Shown here one piece after another: positions 15,937 through 24,547 of a DNA stretch of 64,000 nt. The notes beneath the pieces are model-generated. The model ran no database searches and was not told where the DNA came from. It saw only the letters and a program-made list of their open reading frames with translations. The translations under genes and the position numbers were made by a program. Positions within the stretch are counted from its first letter, which is position 1. Each line of letters begins with the position of its first letter. The DNA is taken from assembly GCF_031880315.1 (NCBI RefSeq), contig NZ_CP134771.1:4374501-4438500 (forward strand), written 5' to 3'. The stretch is from Pseudomonas baltica (lineage in GTDB: Bacteria; Pseudomonadota; Gammaproteobacteria; Pseudomonadales; Pseudomonadaceae).

Positions 15937-16254
15937 TTACGCCACGAACACGCCCTGATGGTCGTCGCTGTCTTCATGGTGCTGGGGCCCTGGGGTTGGC
16001 GCACCGCCGGCAAAGGCAATGATGCCTCGCTGGAATGCTGCTGCAACCAGAGCAGCACGCTTCACTACACCCAGCTTTACGCCAGCGGCCAGGATGCGCT
16101 TGTCGACGCCGTCCTTGCTGATGCCCAGATCGCGGGAGGCTTCCTTGGAGCTCATGCCGCACGCGACGGCCATGACGCACTCCAGCTCACGCTGGGACAG
16201 CCCGGCGCCGATCCGGCCGACGATACCGTTCGAGGTGATGGTGGGGTGGGTCAT
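15937..16254 (-). CDS. LuxR-type HTH regulator, short form
   Basis: 105 aa with a single GerE/LuxR helix-turn-helix (about 18-75): LSQRELECVMAVACGMSSKEASRDLGISKDGVDKRI. No receiver or autoinducer domain, so it is a stand-alone DNA-binding module. It lies upstream of csrA on the same strand, divergent from the LexA-box-preceded DUF1654 gene. The Pro/His/Asp-rich tail is not conserved-looking. Confidence 0.8.
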   Translation of the reverse strand: MTHPTITSNGIVGRIGAGLSQRELECVMAVACGMSSKEASRDLGISKDGVDKRILAAGVKLGVVKRAALVAAAFQRGIIAFAGGAPTPGPQHHEDSDDHQGVFVA

Positions 16255-16383
16255 GGCGTATTGCTCCGTGCTGGTTTCGATGGAGTAAATATAGGCTTGC
16301 CTTTATTGCGCTGTCAACAGTTATACCTTTATTTTGTGATATCTCTTTTACTGGCGGTTACAGAGGCGTTAGGCTTGCTTTTA

Positions 16384-16399
16384 CTGTACGGATATACAG
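16384..16399. promoter_or_regulatory. LexA (SOS) box
   Basis: CTGTACGGATATACAG matches CTGT-N8-ACAG exactly, flanked by TA as in strong sites, 16 bp before the DUF1654 start codon. Predicts DNA-damage induction of that gene, and possibly of the divergent LuxR-type gene. Confidence 0.8.
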
Positions 16400-16748
16400 C
16401 AGAAGGAAAGCAGTATGGTTAAGGCACTGAAGAAACCGGCAGAACGGATTGAGGTGAGCGGGGTTGAGCGGCTACGGCTCAGGGTGTCGAACATGATTAA
16501 TCACCCGATCGCCCAGGAACGGAAAAGCATAAAGATTCACCGCCTGGATTCAGACGGCGACCGCGAGTGGGAGGAGGTGATGGGGGCATTGTCGGAAGTC
16601 GATGGGATCGACATTACATTCAACGATGAGGACGAATCGGTCACGCTGAGCTGGGACGCGCCGTCAGACGACGGTAAGCGTCCAGCCCAGCCACCTATGA
16701 TTCCCCTCCGCCTCTCGCCACGCTGTGCCCTTCCACGAAGGAGCACAC

Positions 16749-17054
16749 ATGAAACCACCCGCCGGACTCACCGCACGGCGCGCATTCTGGGCCGAACATG
16801 TCCAGGCATGGCGCAACAGCGGCATGACCCAAGTTGCCTACTGCGAGCGGCACAAGATCAACACCAAATCATTTGGCTATTGGTTTCGAAGTCGCGAGCT
16901 GGAAAACGAGACCCTGACGATAGTGCCCATCGCCGTACGTGAAGTTGCCACGGCAAGCGAGCTGAAGCTAAGACATCCAAGCGGCTGGGAGCTGATATTG
17001 CCGTGCACGATAGATCCGGCGTGGCTGGCCCATCTGCTCCAGGAGATGCGCTGA
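16749..17054 (+). CDS. tnpA: IS66 accessory protein TnpA
   Basis: 101 aa: RRAFWAEHVQAWRNSGMTQVAYCERHKINTKSFGYW is the IS66 Orf1 helix-turn-helix type. Starts at ATG 16749 after GGAG. Ends in an ATG overlap with tnpB. Required with TnpB for transposition of this family. Confidence 0.92.
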   Translation: MKPPAGLTARRAFWAEHVQAWRNSGMTQVAYCERHKINTKSFGYWFRSRELENETLTIVPIAVREVATASELKLRHPSGWELILPCTIDPAWLAHLLQEMR

Positions 17055-17392
17055 TGCTATTGCCTGCACAGGTCTGGCTGATTCTTGAACCGATGGACAT
17101 GCGCCTTGGCATCGATGGTCTTTCGTCGCGCGTCCAACACGCGCTGGGAAGATCGCCGTGCGACGGCACCGCTTATGCTTTTCGTAATCGCCGAGGCAAC
17201 CGCCTCAAGCTTCTTCAATGGGACGGCACCGGTGTCTGGCTTAGCCAGCGCCGTCTGCATGAAGGCACTTTTGTATGGCCTGTCCCTGGCGAAACAGTCT
17301 TCACATTGACCCAGGCGCAATGGCAGTGGCTGATCACTGGCGTTGACTGGCAACGATTGGAAGCTCGTCCGATGAGTGACTGGAGAGTGTAG
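17054..17392 (+). CDS. tnpB: IS66 accessory protein TnpB
   Basis: 112 aa: VWLILEPMDMRLGIDGLSSRVQ and FRNRRGNRLKLLQWDGTGVWL are diagnostic IS66 Orf2 motifs. Start overlaps the tnpA stop (TGATG), indicating coupled translation. Intact. Confidence 0.94.
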   Translation: MLLPAQVWLILEPMDMRLGIDGLSSRVQHALGRSPCDGTAYAFRNRRGNRLKLLQWDGTGVWLSQRRLHEGTFVWPVPGETVFTLTQAQWQWLITGVDWQRLEARPMSDWRV

Positions 17393-17430
17393 AGAAATAC
17401 TCTTTCATATCGTTCGCAGATAACGATAGT

Positions 17431-17454
17431 GTGGATTTTTTCAGTAAAATCCAC
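17431..17454 (+). promoter_or_regulatory. Hairpin before tnpC start
   Basis: GTGGATTTT and AAAATCCAC form a 9-bp stem with a 6-nt loop, ending 2 nt before the tnpC ATG. It would bury the ribosome site in read-through transcripts and so limit transposase synthesis (inference). Confidence 0.55.
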
Positions 17455-17456
17455 GG

Positions 17457-18983
17457 ATGCCAGTCGCCGATGAAATCGCCGCCCTCAATCTTGATCCCGC
17501 CCTGCGGGAGAGGATCATGGCCGCGCTTTCACAGCAGGTCGATGTCGATAAGCTACGTGCCCAGGCTCAACATGACGCGTTGAAAATCCAGGCATTGACC
17601 CTCGAACTTGCTCATTACAAGCGTATTCGGTTCGGCGTCAGAAACGAGGCGTTGTCGCCCGAGCAGCGAGACTTATTTCAAGAAACCGCCGATGCCGACT
17701 GCGCCGCCATTGAAGTAGAAGTCGAGGCACTCGTGCCTCAACAGCGAGCGCAGCGCTCTCGCGCCGGCCGTCAACCACTGCCGGAACATCTGCCACGTAT
17801 TGAACATCGCCACAAGCCCGAGGCCTGCCGTTGCCCTGAATGCGGTGGTGAATGGGTAAAAGTGGGCGAAGACATCACCGAGCAACTGGATGTCGAGCCT
17901 GCCAAGTTCTTCGTGCATCGCCATATCCGTAGCAAATACGCCTGCCGACCCTGCGAACGTATTGTTTCAGCACAAGTGCCTCCCGCCATCATCGACGGCG
18001 GCCTGGCGGCTCCGGGACTGATTACCTGGGTGTTGATCAGCAAGTACCTCGATCATCTCCCGTTGTATCGCCTTGAACAGATCGCCCAGCGTGCGGGCGT
18101 CACACTGGCACGATCAACCTTGGCCGACTGGGTTGGCCGCTATGGATTTGCGCTGCAACCGCTGGCGGATCGATTGGCCGAGTTGTTGCGCCAACGCCTG
18201 ATCCTGCATGCTGACGAAACACCGGTACAGCAACTTGACCCTGGCAAAGGCAAAACCAAGCGAGCCTATTTGTGGGTTTATCGCAGTAACGACCTGGATC
18301 CCGGGCCGGGGATTACCGTATTTGATTACCAGACCGGGCGCAGCGGTGCGCATGCACGCGCTTTTCTGGATGACTGGAAAGGTCATTTGGTCGTTGACGA
18401 TTATGCGGGCTACAAAGCGCTATTTACTCAGGGCGTTACCGAAGTGGGTTGTATGGCACATGCACGGCGCAAGTTTTTTGAATTGCATGCGGCCAATCAA
18501 AGCGCGGTGGCTGCCGAGGCTTTACTACGGATCGCTCAATTGTACGAAATCGAATCACGGGGAAAAATGTTGACCTGTGATGCACGCAAACATCTGCGCA
18601 CCAGCGAGGCGCTGGCCAAGCTGCAAGACATGCATGAGTGGATGCTATCGACCCGCCAAGGGGTAGCGAACGGCAGCAGCTTGGCCAAGGCGATGGACTA
18701 CAGCCTCAAGCGCTGGGTGGCGTTGTCACGCTATGCCCGCAGCGGTGATTTACCTATCGATAACAACGCAGTTGAAAATGTGATCAGGCCTATAGCGGTG
18801 GGTAAGAAGAACTGGTTGTTTACTGGCTCTGAGCGAGCGGGATGCCGCGCAGCTGCGATCCAGAGCTTGCTGGCGACGGCGAAACTTAATGGGCTTGCCC
18901 CGTCGGCATGGCTGCGCGATACGTTGGAAAAGCTCCCGACATGGCCCAACAGCAGGATTGATGAGTTGTTGCCGTTGCGATGA
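17457..18983 (+). CDS. tnpC: IS66-family transposase TnpC
   Basis: 508 aa, full length. N-terminal leucine-rich helix, zinc-binding CRCPECGGEW...KYACRPCERI (about 124-165), then the DDE domain with Asp in LHADETPVQ, Asp in VVDDYAGYK and Glu in NNAVENVIRPI, plus the C-terminal TnpC tail AWLRDTLEKLPTWPNSRIDELLP. No stop or frameshift. Confidence 0.96.
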   Translation: MPVADEIAALNLDPALRERIMAALSQQVDVDKLRAQAQHDALKIQALTLELAHYKRIRFGVRNEALSPEQRDLFQETADADCAAIEVEVEALVPQQRAQRSRAGRQPLPEHLPRIEHRHKPEACRCPECGGEWVKVGEDITEQLDVEPAKFFVHRHIRSKYACRPCERIVSAQVPPAIIDGGLAAPGLITWVLISKYLDHLPLYRLEQIAQRAGVTLARSTLADWVGRYGFALQPLADRLAELLRQRLILHADETPVQQLDPGKGKTKRAYLWVYRSNDLDPGPGITVFDYQTGRSGAHARAFLDDWKGHLVVDDYAGYKALFTQGVTEVGCMAHARRKFFELHAANQSAVAAEALLRIAQLYEIESRGKMLTCDARKHLRTSEALAKLQDMHEWMLSTRQGVANGSSLAKAMDYSLKRWVALSRYARSGDLPIDNNAVENVIRPIAVGKKNWLFTGSERAGCRAAAIQSLLATAKLNGLAPSAWLRDTLEKLPTWPNSRIDELLPLR

Positions 18984-19201
18984 GCGGCTGTTTGCAAGGA
19001 GGCTGGGCTGGACGCTTACAGACGACGATCCGCGTGCCGAGATGCACGAGGAGTTCAATGCGCTGGATGAGCCAGCGCCTTTCTGACATGCACAAAAAAG
19101 CCCGCTCAGTGGCGGCCTGGCTCATCGCGTAGGGATTTCATTGGCTAGGTATTCTTTCTGCTTTCAGTGCTTTGCCAAGCGCCGTAGTTGCCAACCTGGG
19201 G

Positions 19202-19316
19202 ATTCCACGCGCACTTGGACACCCATTCCACGAACACTTGGACACCGATTCCACGCTGACTTGGACACTCACTCCACGGCCACTTGGACACTGATTCCAC
19301 GAGTACTTGGACAGTG
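19202..19316 (+). repeat. Five tandem 23-bp IS21 end repeats
   Basis: Units start at 19202, 19225, 19248, 19271 and 19294, each of the form ATTCCACG-N4-ACTTGGACA. They are transposase-binding end repeats of the IS, five copies being more than the usual two or three. Confidence 0.9.
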
Positions 19317-19407
19317 ATTTTCTACTGACCCACTCAAATCTCAGGCAGACAGCAACGCAGGTTTATTCACTACCATCGACCTCTTTTCTCGCAGCGAAGA
19401 GGTCGTC

Positions 19408-20936
19408 GTGGAGCGTATATCCATGCGTAAAATCCGAGAGGTACTACGCCTAAAGTTCGACGCCGGCCTGTCCGTGCGCAAGATCGCCGCCAGCCTGCGC
19501 ATCAGTAGCGGCAGTGCGGGCAACTACTTGCACCGCTTCAACGCCTGCGGACTGAGTTGGCCGACATCGTTGTCGGACGCCGAGTTGGAACGACGCTTGT
19601 TCCCGCCAACCCCAACAGTTCCAAGCGACCAAAGGCCGATGCCTGATTGGGCATGGGTACACGCCGAGTTGCGCCGCCCCGGCGTCACTCTGGCCTTGCT
19701 CTGGCAGGAATATCGACTCACGCACCCGCAAGGCTTCCAGTACAGCTGGTTCTGCGAGCACTACCGCCTCTGGGCCGCCAAGGTCGATGTGGTGATGCGC
19801 CAGGAACACCGTGCAGGCGAAAAGCTGTTCGTCGATTACGCCGGGCAGACCGTGCCGGTCATTGATCGGCGAACCGGCGAGATCCGCCAGGCGCAGATCT
19901 TCGTCGCCGTTCTCGGCGCGTCCAGCTACACCTTCGCCGAGCCACCTGGTCGCAGAAACTGCCCGACTGGCTGGGCTCGCACGTGCGCTGCTTCGCTTTT
20001 CTCGGGGGTACATCGCAGATCCTGGTGCCGGACAACCTACGCAGTGGCGTGACCAAAGCTCATCGCTACGAACCCGACATCAACCCCAGCTACCGCGACC
20101 TGGCCGAGCATTACGGCGTAGCCGTATTACCCGCTCGCTCGCGCAAGCCAAGGGACAAAGCCAAGGTCGAAGTCGGCGTCCAAGTCGTCGAGCGCTGGAT
20201 CCTGGCGGTGCTGCGCAACCGCCAGTTTTTTTCGCTCGGTGAACTCAATGCCGCCATCGCACTGCTGCTGGATCGCCTCAATCACAAGCCCTTCAAAAAG
20301 CTGCCCGGCTCACGCCGATCAGCCTTCGAGGCCCTCGACCAGCCGGCGCTGCAAGGGCTGCCGGAACACCCGTACGTCTATGCCGAATGGAAAAAAGTGC
20401 GCGTCCATATCGACTACCACGTCGAGGTCGATGGCCACTTCTACTCGGTGCCATACCAACTGGTGAAGCACCAACTCGAAGTACGGCTCACGGCTCAGAC
20501 GGTCGAGTGTTTCCACGCCAACCAACGCGTGGCCAGCCATCTGCGCTCGCTGCACAAGGGCCGGCACACCACCCAAACCGAGCACATGCCCAAGAGCCAC
20601 CGCGAGCACGCCGAATGGACTCCACAACGGTTGATCCGCTGGGCAGAGCAGACCGGGCCTAACACCGCTGGCGTCATCGCCTACATCCTCGAACGCCGAA
20701 TCCACCCACAGCACGGCTTCCGCGCCTGCCTGGGCATCCTGCGCCTGAGCAAACAGCACGGCGAAGCGCGGCTGGAAGCCGCGTGCCAGCGAGCGCTGGC
20801 ACTGGGCGCATGCAGCTACAAAAGCCTGGAATCGATCCTGCGCCAAAAGCTGGAGCGCCTGCCGCTGGCCCAGCAAAACCTGCCACTACTGCCCGACGAG
20901 CACATCAACCTACGTGGCCCGGGCTACTACCACTGA
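19408..20936 (+). pseudogene. istA: IS21 transposase IstA, frameshifted
   Basis: From GTG 19408: MRKIREVLRLKFDAG...SVRKIAASLRISSGSAG (HTH), then DDE-domain segments FVDYAGQTVPV. At about 19941 the text GAGCCACC lacks one G of the expected GAGGCCACC and the frame shifts. The second part resumes at about 19943 ([32 protein letters not shown]). Total 1529 nt, one short of 510 codons, consistent with a single-base deletion in a 509-aa protein. Confidence 0.9.
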
Positions 20937-20956
20937 CCTGAAAAAGGAGCTTCGAA

Positions 20957-21712
20957 ATGCTACCGAATCCAACGCTCGACAAGCTACAAACCCTGCGCCT
21001 GCACGGCATGATCAAGTCGCTGGGCGAGCAACACGCAACGCCCGATATCAATGATCTGAGCTTCGACGAACGCTTCGGTCTGATGGTCGATCGCGAGCTG
21101 ACCGAGCGCGAAGACGCCCGCCTGACCACTCGCCTCAAAGCCGCGCGACTGCGCCACAACGCCTGCCTGGAAGACATCGACTACCGCAGCCCACGTGGCC
21201 TGGACAAGGCCTTGATCCTGCAACTGGGCAGCGGCCAGTGGCTGCGCGATGGCCTGAACCTGATCATCGGCGGGCCAACTGGCGTAGGCAAAACCTGGCT
21301 CGCCTGCGCGCTGGCCCACAAGGCCTGCCGCGACGGCTACAGCGTCCGTTACCTGCGCCTGCCGCGCTTGATGGAGGAACTGGGCCTGGCCCATGGCGAC
21401 GGCCGCTTCGCCAAACTGATGGCTGGCTACGCCAAGACTGACCTGCTGATCTTGGACGACTGGGGCCTGGCACCGTTTACCGCCGCGCAACGGCGCGACA
21501 TGCTTGAACTGCTGGACGACCGCTACGGCAACCGCTCGACACTGGTTACCAGCCAGATGCCGGTGGACAAATGGCATGCGCTGATCGGCGATCCGACGTT
21601 GGGCGATGCGATCCTCGACCGTCTGGTGCACAACGCTTATCGAATCGAACTGAAGGGCGAATCGATGCGCAGGCGCGCAACGAAATTGACGGCGGCAGGG
21701 ACTTCAGACTAA
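20957..21712 (+). CDS. istB: IS21 helper ATPase IstB
   Basis: 251 aa AAA+ transposition helper. Walker A GPTGVGKTW (about 105-113), Walker B LLILDDWGL, sensor region LVTSQMPVDKWHALIGDPT. Starts at ATG 20957 after AAGGAG, 20 bp past the istA stop. Intact although its partner is frameshifted. Confidence 0.95.
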   Translation: MLPNPTLDKLQTLRLHGMIKSLGEQHATPDINDLSFDERFGLMVDRELTEREDARLTTRLKAARLRHNACLEDIDYRSPRGLDKALILQLGSGQWLRDGLNLIIGGPTGVGKTWLACALAHKACRDGYSVRYLRLPRLMEELGLAHGDGRFAKLMAGYAKTDLLILDDWGLAPFTAAQRRDMLELLDDRYGNRSTLVTSQMPVDKWHALIGDPTLGDAILDRLVHNAYRIELKGESMRRRATKLTAAGTSD

Positions 21713-21765
21713 CAATGCAAACCTGCGTCGCTGCGCTCCGACTGCCTGGCCAAGTGGATGTGGAT

Positions 21766-21834
21766 CAGATGTCCAAGTAAGCGTGGAACGAGTGTCCAAA
21801 TGATCGTGGGCTGAGTGTCCAAGTGTCATGGAAT
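21766..21834 (-). repeat. Three 23-bp IS21 end repeats (right end)
   Basis: Inverted copies of the left-end units at about 21766, 21789 and 21812, each with TGTCCAA; the outermost leads into the terminal TGGAATCCGCA. Confidence 0.85.
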
Positions 21835-22199
21835 CCGCAGCCAACCCCTCCAGGGTCGCTGCTTGGGCGCTCGTAATGTACGAGCTGAGGCGCATTGAGA
21901 CAATCATAGAATTTAGGCGCCAGTAATCGCGGCGGAATAAATGCGGAGCACTGCTTATGTGCAGTAACTCATATCGGACGAAACGCAAGAACCTGAGTTT
22001 GAGGTGACGCTCTGAATCGGTGAGCATGGCGTTCCCCTTGATGAGGATCAAGAGTGCGCGCATTGGGTGGACATGGGAAGGTTTAACTGAAAAGCCCGCT
22101 CAGTGGCGAGGACTGCGATTTGATCAGGCGGTGGCTTTATTCGAGCTATCCTACCCCGCAGCATACCCTGTCAATTCTCTGGGCCAGGAGGCTCATCGA

Positions 22200-22322
22200 A
22201 TGCGCAACTTTCTTCCGCCAGGTAGCGACAAAACGGCGTGGCTAATACTTGTTGGCCTTGTGGTCTGCATTGTAATTGCGGGCGTGAGCTGGAAAGCTTT
22301 GACAGCACTTGCCTGGGAGTAG
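22200..22322 (+). CDS. 40-aa single-span membrane protein
   Basis: MRNFLPPGSDKTAWLILVGL begins the protein; a clear transmembrane helix WLILVGLVVCIVIAGVSW spans about residues 14-31. A strong AGGAGG lies 9 nt before the ATG. It lies in the left arm of the immunity region. Short membrane proteins here can be superinfection-exclusion factors, but no family is recognised. Confidence 0.6.
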   Translation: MRNFLPPGSDKTAWLILVGLVVCIVIAGVSWKALTALAWE

Positions 22323-22325
22323 TAA

Positions 22326-22366
22326 CAAAAAGCCCGCCAGTGTCGGGGAGGATATTGGCGGGCTAG
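22326..22366 (-). terminator. Terminator of the leftward immunity-region operon
   Basis: 9-bp stem AGCCCGCCA / TGGCGGGCT (22331-22339 with 22356-22364), followed on the minus strand by TTTTTG. It can stop transcription coming from the repressor operon; the stem also directly follows the stop of the plus-strand 40-aa gene. Confidence 0.75.
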
Positions 22367-22436
22367 GTGCGTGACCGGCGTGGACTGCACCCAAGATCAT
22401 GATAGGCCATTGGATGGGGGTACACAAAAAAACCGC

Positions 22437-22806
22437 TCAGTGGCGGGCTACGGTGTCAGGCGGGGATGGCGGAAACGAAAAGCCCGGCGCTAGGGTGGGC
22501 CGAGCTGCTTGTTGTGGCTTGCCAAGAGCATTGACTGAGTAGGAAGCAATCGCCAGCAGGGCAACCGAAACAGGTAAAGCTTTGGCTTTCACTTTCGTGT
22601 TCAGATATGCCTCGAATTTACCCGCCTTCAGCCGCTCCGCCTGGCCTAGGCAATAACCCCACAGAGAATCTGCTGCAAAGCGCCCTGATCAGGGTCTCCC
22701 GGAGCCGTGGATTATTGTGGTTCGAGGCAATGATTCGCCTGGCATCATGCGCCAGGTAGCTCAGCTCATTGCGTTGCTGCTGCGCATTACGGTCTTTCAT
22801 CTGCAT
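22437..22806 (-). pseudogene. Frameshifted small phage gene
   Basis: From ATG 22806 (AGGGAG 6 nt upstream) the protein starts MQMKDRNAQQQRNELSYLAH and reads to ETLIRAL. There an extra base (near 22680) shifts the frame. The other frame continues convincingly as ADSLWGYCLGQAERLKAGKF, EAYLNTKVKAKALPVSVALL to a stop at 22437. The span is 370 nt, one more than 123 codons, as expected from one inserted base. A weak hairpin with T7 (22427-22447) overlaps the stop. Function unknown; a late hydrophobic segment (ALPVSVALLAIASYSV) could insert in the membrane. Confidence 0.55.
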
Positions 22807-22809
22807 CCG

Positions 22810-23028
22810 TCACTCCCTTGTGATTTTCCGATCCTTGATCTCTTCGACGTATCCGCCAATCCGATCAACGAGGTAATGCAATTTTGCGATCCTCGCCATT
22901 GCACCTGAAAACTCATCCGGCCCGGCAACGGTAGCTTGCCGAAACAATTCGCCAGCATAATCCTCAAGGTGCTGTAACGCTGCCTCCAGATCGTGGCGCA
23001 GCTCACGGTTAGCTCTTTTCATTGGCAT
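22810..23028 (-). CDS. 72-aa phage protein, related to the next gene
   Basis: Starts at ATG 23028 (AAGGA 11 nt upstream), overlapping the end of 23009-23275. MKRANRELRHDLEAALQHLEDYAGELF resembles NQDLRRDLKGIASDLKWSAVEL of its neighbour, so the pair are diverged paralogues. Helical and acidic. No known function. Confidence 0.6.
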   Translation of the reverse strand: MPMKRANRELRHDLEAALQHLEDYAGELFRQATVAGPDEFSGAMARIAKLHYLVDRIGGYVEEIKDRKITRE

Positions 23029-23275
23029 CTGGAGGTTTCCTTTTGCTGAAGCGTTCAATCGCGCCGGATTCTACCTCGTCCGCATACCCCGACAGCCGAT
23101 CCTCACCATCTTGGCATACCTGGCACATCCTCTGCACGGCCTGGGCATCCGCCTCGTTGCCGGCCAGGCTCAGCCGCTCAGCGATTCGCATCAGCTCGAC
23201 CGCCGACCACTTGAGGTCCGAAGCGATGCCCTTGAGGTCGCGGCGTAGATCTTGGTTGGGCTTGGTGAGAGACAT
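23009..23275 (-). CDS. 88-aa helical phage protein
   Basis: MSLTKPNQDLRRDLKGIASD then alternating charged helices, with a CQVCQ motif (about 51-55) and a basic C-terminus (ERFSKRKPPDANEKS). It starts 3 bp after the repressor stop, so it is co-transcribed with cI in the lysogen. Function unknown; a lysogenic-conversion role is possible. Confidence 0.65.
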   Translation of the reverse strand: MSLTKPNQDLRRDLKGIASDLKWSAVELMRIAERLSLAGNEADAQAVQRMCQVCQDGEDRLSGYADEVESGAIERFSKRKPPDANEKS

Positions 23276-23278
23276 TTT

Positions 23279-24106
23279 TCAAGCCTTCCTACCATTCCAG
23301 ATGTAGAGAACCTTCGCGTGAATTGTCACATCGTCGATCCGGGCCGTCTGGTTCTCATAATGCTTATTGTCCGAGATCAGGCGATAGTTTTCTTCATCGA
23401 GGCGCATCACCCGTTTGATGTAGAGCTCTTGGTGCCAGGTCATGACGTAGATTCCCTCGCCAATAAAATCCTTCACTCCTCGATCAACGATCACCAAATC
23501 CTTGTCATTGATCGTGCCTTCCATCGACTGCCCCCAACCGTTGATCATCGCTAGGGCTGAGGCTGAGGTGTAGGTAACGCCCTTCTCGCGTAGCAATTCC
23601 TCGCGCACTACCAGATTGCGAACGACCTCGGTGTAATCAGGTGGCACTTGCCCATCCCCCATGGCAGCGCGAATGTCGTACTGGGGGATGACTATTTCTT
23701 CGTTGCGCGGGTGTAATGAGCTGTATTCGGAGGGAAGAAAGTCGGTTTGAGACTCATCGGCCGCGGCCAGTAAGCGGGCGCGTGTTTCTTCAGCGATTCC
23801 TTTACCACTTTTCGCAAGCATCTCCTTTACCAAATCCGCAGCTGACGCACCTGGCGTCACCTTACCTGCCTGCGATTCAGTAACTGCTGGGTTGCCAACC
23901 GAATCAACAGGGCCGACCCCTTCCGCAAGCCATACCGGGCTCACTCCGCAGATTTGCGCTATTTTTACAAGATAACCACTTGTCCGGGACAGTCCCCTTT
24001 CGATTTCGGAAACAGACGCCTGCTTGATGCCGGCGCGTTCCGCAAGCTCAACCTGGGTGAGGTTGGCCATTTTACGGGCATGTTTGAGGCGATCTTTAAG
24101 TTCCAT
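23279..24106 (-). CDS. cI: CI-like phage repressor (XRE + S24 peptidase)
   Basis: 275 aa. N-terminal XRE helix-turn-helix (about 5-62: LTQVELAERAGIKQASVSEIERG), linker, then a C-terminal LexA/S24 peptidase-like domain with Ser194 in GQSMEG and Lys231 in ELYIKRV. These are the self-cleavage dyad used on RecA activation. The expected Ala-Gly cleavage pair is not obvious; RAAMGDG (146-152) is the nearest candidate. Divergent from the Cro-like gene across the operators at 24123-24179. Maintains lysogeny. Confidence 0.93.
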   Translation of the reverse strand: MELKDRLKHARKMANLTQVELAERAGIKQASVSEIERGLSRTSGYLVKIAQICGVSPVWLAEGVGPVDSVGNPAVTESQAGKVTPGASAADLVKEMLAKSGKGIAEETRARLLAAADESQTDFLPSEYSSLHPRNEEIVIPQYDIRAAMGDGQVPPDYTEVVRNLVVREELLREKGVTYTSASALAMINGWGQSMEGTINDKDLVIVDRGVKDFIGEGIYVMTWHQELYIKRVMRLDEENYRLISDNKHYENQTARIDDVTIHAKVLYIWNGRKA

Positions 24107-24122
24107 AGCTGCTCAATCTAAT

Positions 24123-24179
24123 GGGATACCTTTTTTCTTGCAAAAAGGTATCCCTTTAAAATATATTAAAGGTATACCT
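24123..24179. promoter_or_regulatory. cI/cro operator region
   Basis: GGGATACCTTTTT (24123-24135) is the exact inverse of AAAAAGGTATCCC (24142-24154), and AGGTATACCT (24170-24179) is a third related palindrome. The common half-site GGTATCCC/GGTATACC supports repressor operators covering the divergent promoters. Confidence 0.75.
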
Positions 24180-24196
24180 CTAAATGGTTTAGGCAG

Positions 24197-24496
24197 ATGA
24201 CCAGTATTTTTAACGACCTCGTGGCCTTTTTCGGTGGGCAAGTCGCTACCGCAAAAGCTCTCGGTGTAACGCAAGGCACCGTTAGTGGATGGATTCGAGG
24301 ACTCCACGGATGTTCGGCAGATGTTGCTCTGGTGGCGCAGAACAAAACCGGTGGCCATTTCACCGCTGCGCAACTGCGTCCATCGTTAGCAAAGTCGCTG
24401 CCGACCATGGAGCAAAATTTACTCGCAAAAGCTGCTACTCAGCAGCCCCATGAATCTGCTGTGAATCCATCCAGTACGAAGCAGGTATCTCTATGA
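24197..24496 (+). CDS. cro: Cro-like regulator (YdaS type)
   Basis: 99 aa. MTSIFNDLVAFFGGQVATAKALGVTQGTVSGWIRG is the YdaS/Cro-like HTH, first gene rightward from the operators. Expected to block cI and favour lytic growth. The second half (after residue 60) is low in structure. Confidence 0.85.
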   Translation: MTSIFNDLVAFFGGQVATAKALGVTQGTVSGWIRGLHGCSADVALVAQNKTGGHFTAAQLRPSLAKSLPTMEQNLLAKAATQQPHESAVNPSSTKQVSL

Positions 24497-24547
24497 CCGC
24501 CTGCCAATCCTTATTTTTGCTGTCCGGCTGACTTTATTCCAGGCAAC

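Larger units (their letters stand above)
16674..19019 (+). mobile_element. IS66-family insertion sequence, complete
   Basis: 2346 bp bounded by perfect 19-bp inverted repeats GTAAGCGTCCAGCCCAGCC (16674-16692) and its complement (19001-19019). Flanked by the 8-bp duplication AGACGACG (16666-16673 and 19020-19027), as usual for IS66. Carries tnpA, tnpB and tnpC, all open, so it may be active. Confidence 0.96.
16415..19086 (+). pseudogene. DUF1654 protein gene interrupted by IS66 element
   Basis: The 5' part (16415-16673) encodes MVKALKKPAERIEV...RVSNMINHPIAQ...REWEEVMGAL...DGIDITFNDEDESVTLSW, the DUF1654 signature common in Pseudomonas. The 3' part (19028-19086) encodes DPRAEMHEEFNALDEPAPF and a stop. 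Removing the IS and one 8-bp target copy gives 318 nt, an uninterrupted 105-aa protein. A LexA box and RBS (AAGGAAA) precede it, so the intact gene was SOS-controlled. The current product would end in IS66-derived sequence. Confidence 0.88.
19197..21839 (+). mobile_element. IS21-family insertion sequence with frameshifted istA
   Basis: 2643 bp beginning TGGGGATTCCA and ending TGGAATCCGCA, the TG...CA ends of IS21. Flanked by GCCAACC duplications (19190-19196, 21840-21846). Multiple 23-bp subterminal repeats are present at both ends. IstB is intact; IstA is broken by a 1-base loss, so the copy is probably not self-mobile. Confidence 0.94.
19138..22027 (-). pseudogene. 79-aa phage gene interrupted by IS21 element
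   Basis: The 5' part runs 22027-21840 (MLTDSERHLKLRFLRF...; RBS AAGGGGA 6 nt before ATG), the 3' part 19189-19138 (ending KALKAERIPSQ). With the IS and one GCCAACC copy removed the frame is 240 nt and uninterrupted. Product unrecognised; helical, basic N-terminal half. A weak minus-strand hairpin with a T run follows at 19090-19110. Confidence 0.75.

Noticed and set aside
19202..19316. Regular 23-bp repeats as a CRISPR array
   Set aside because: No spacers: the units are tandem and partly variable, and matching inverted copies lie at the other end of an IS21 element.
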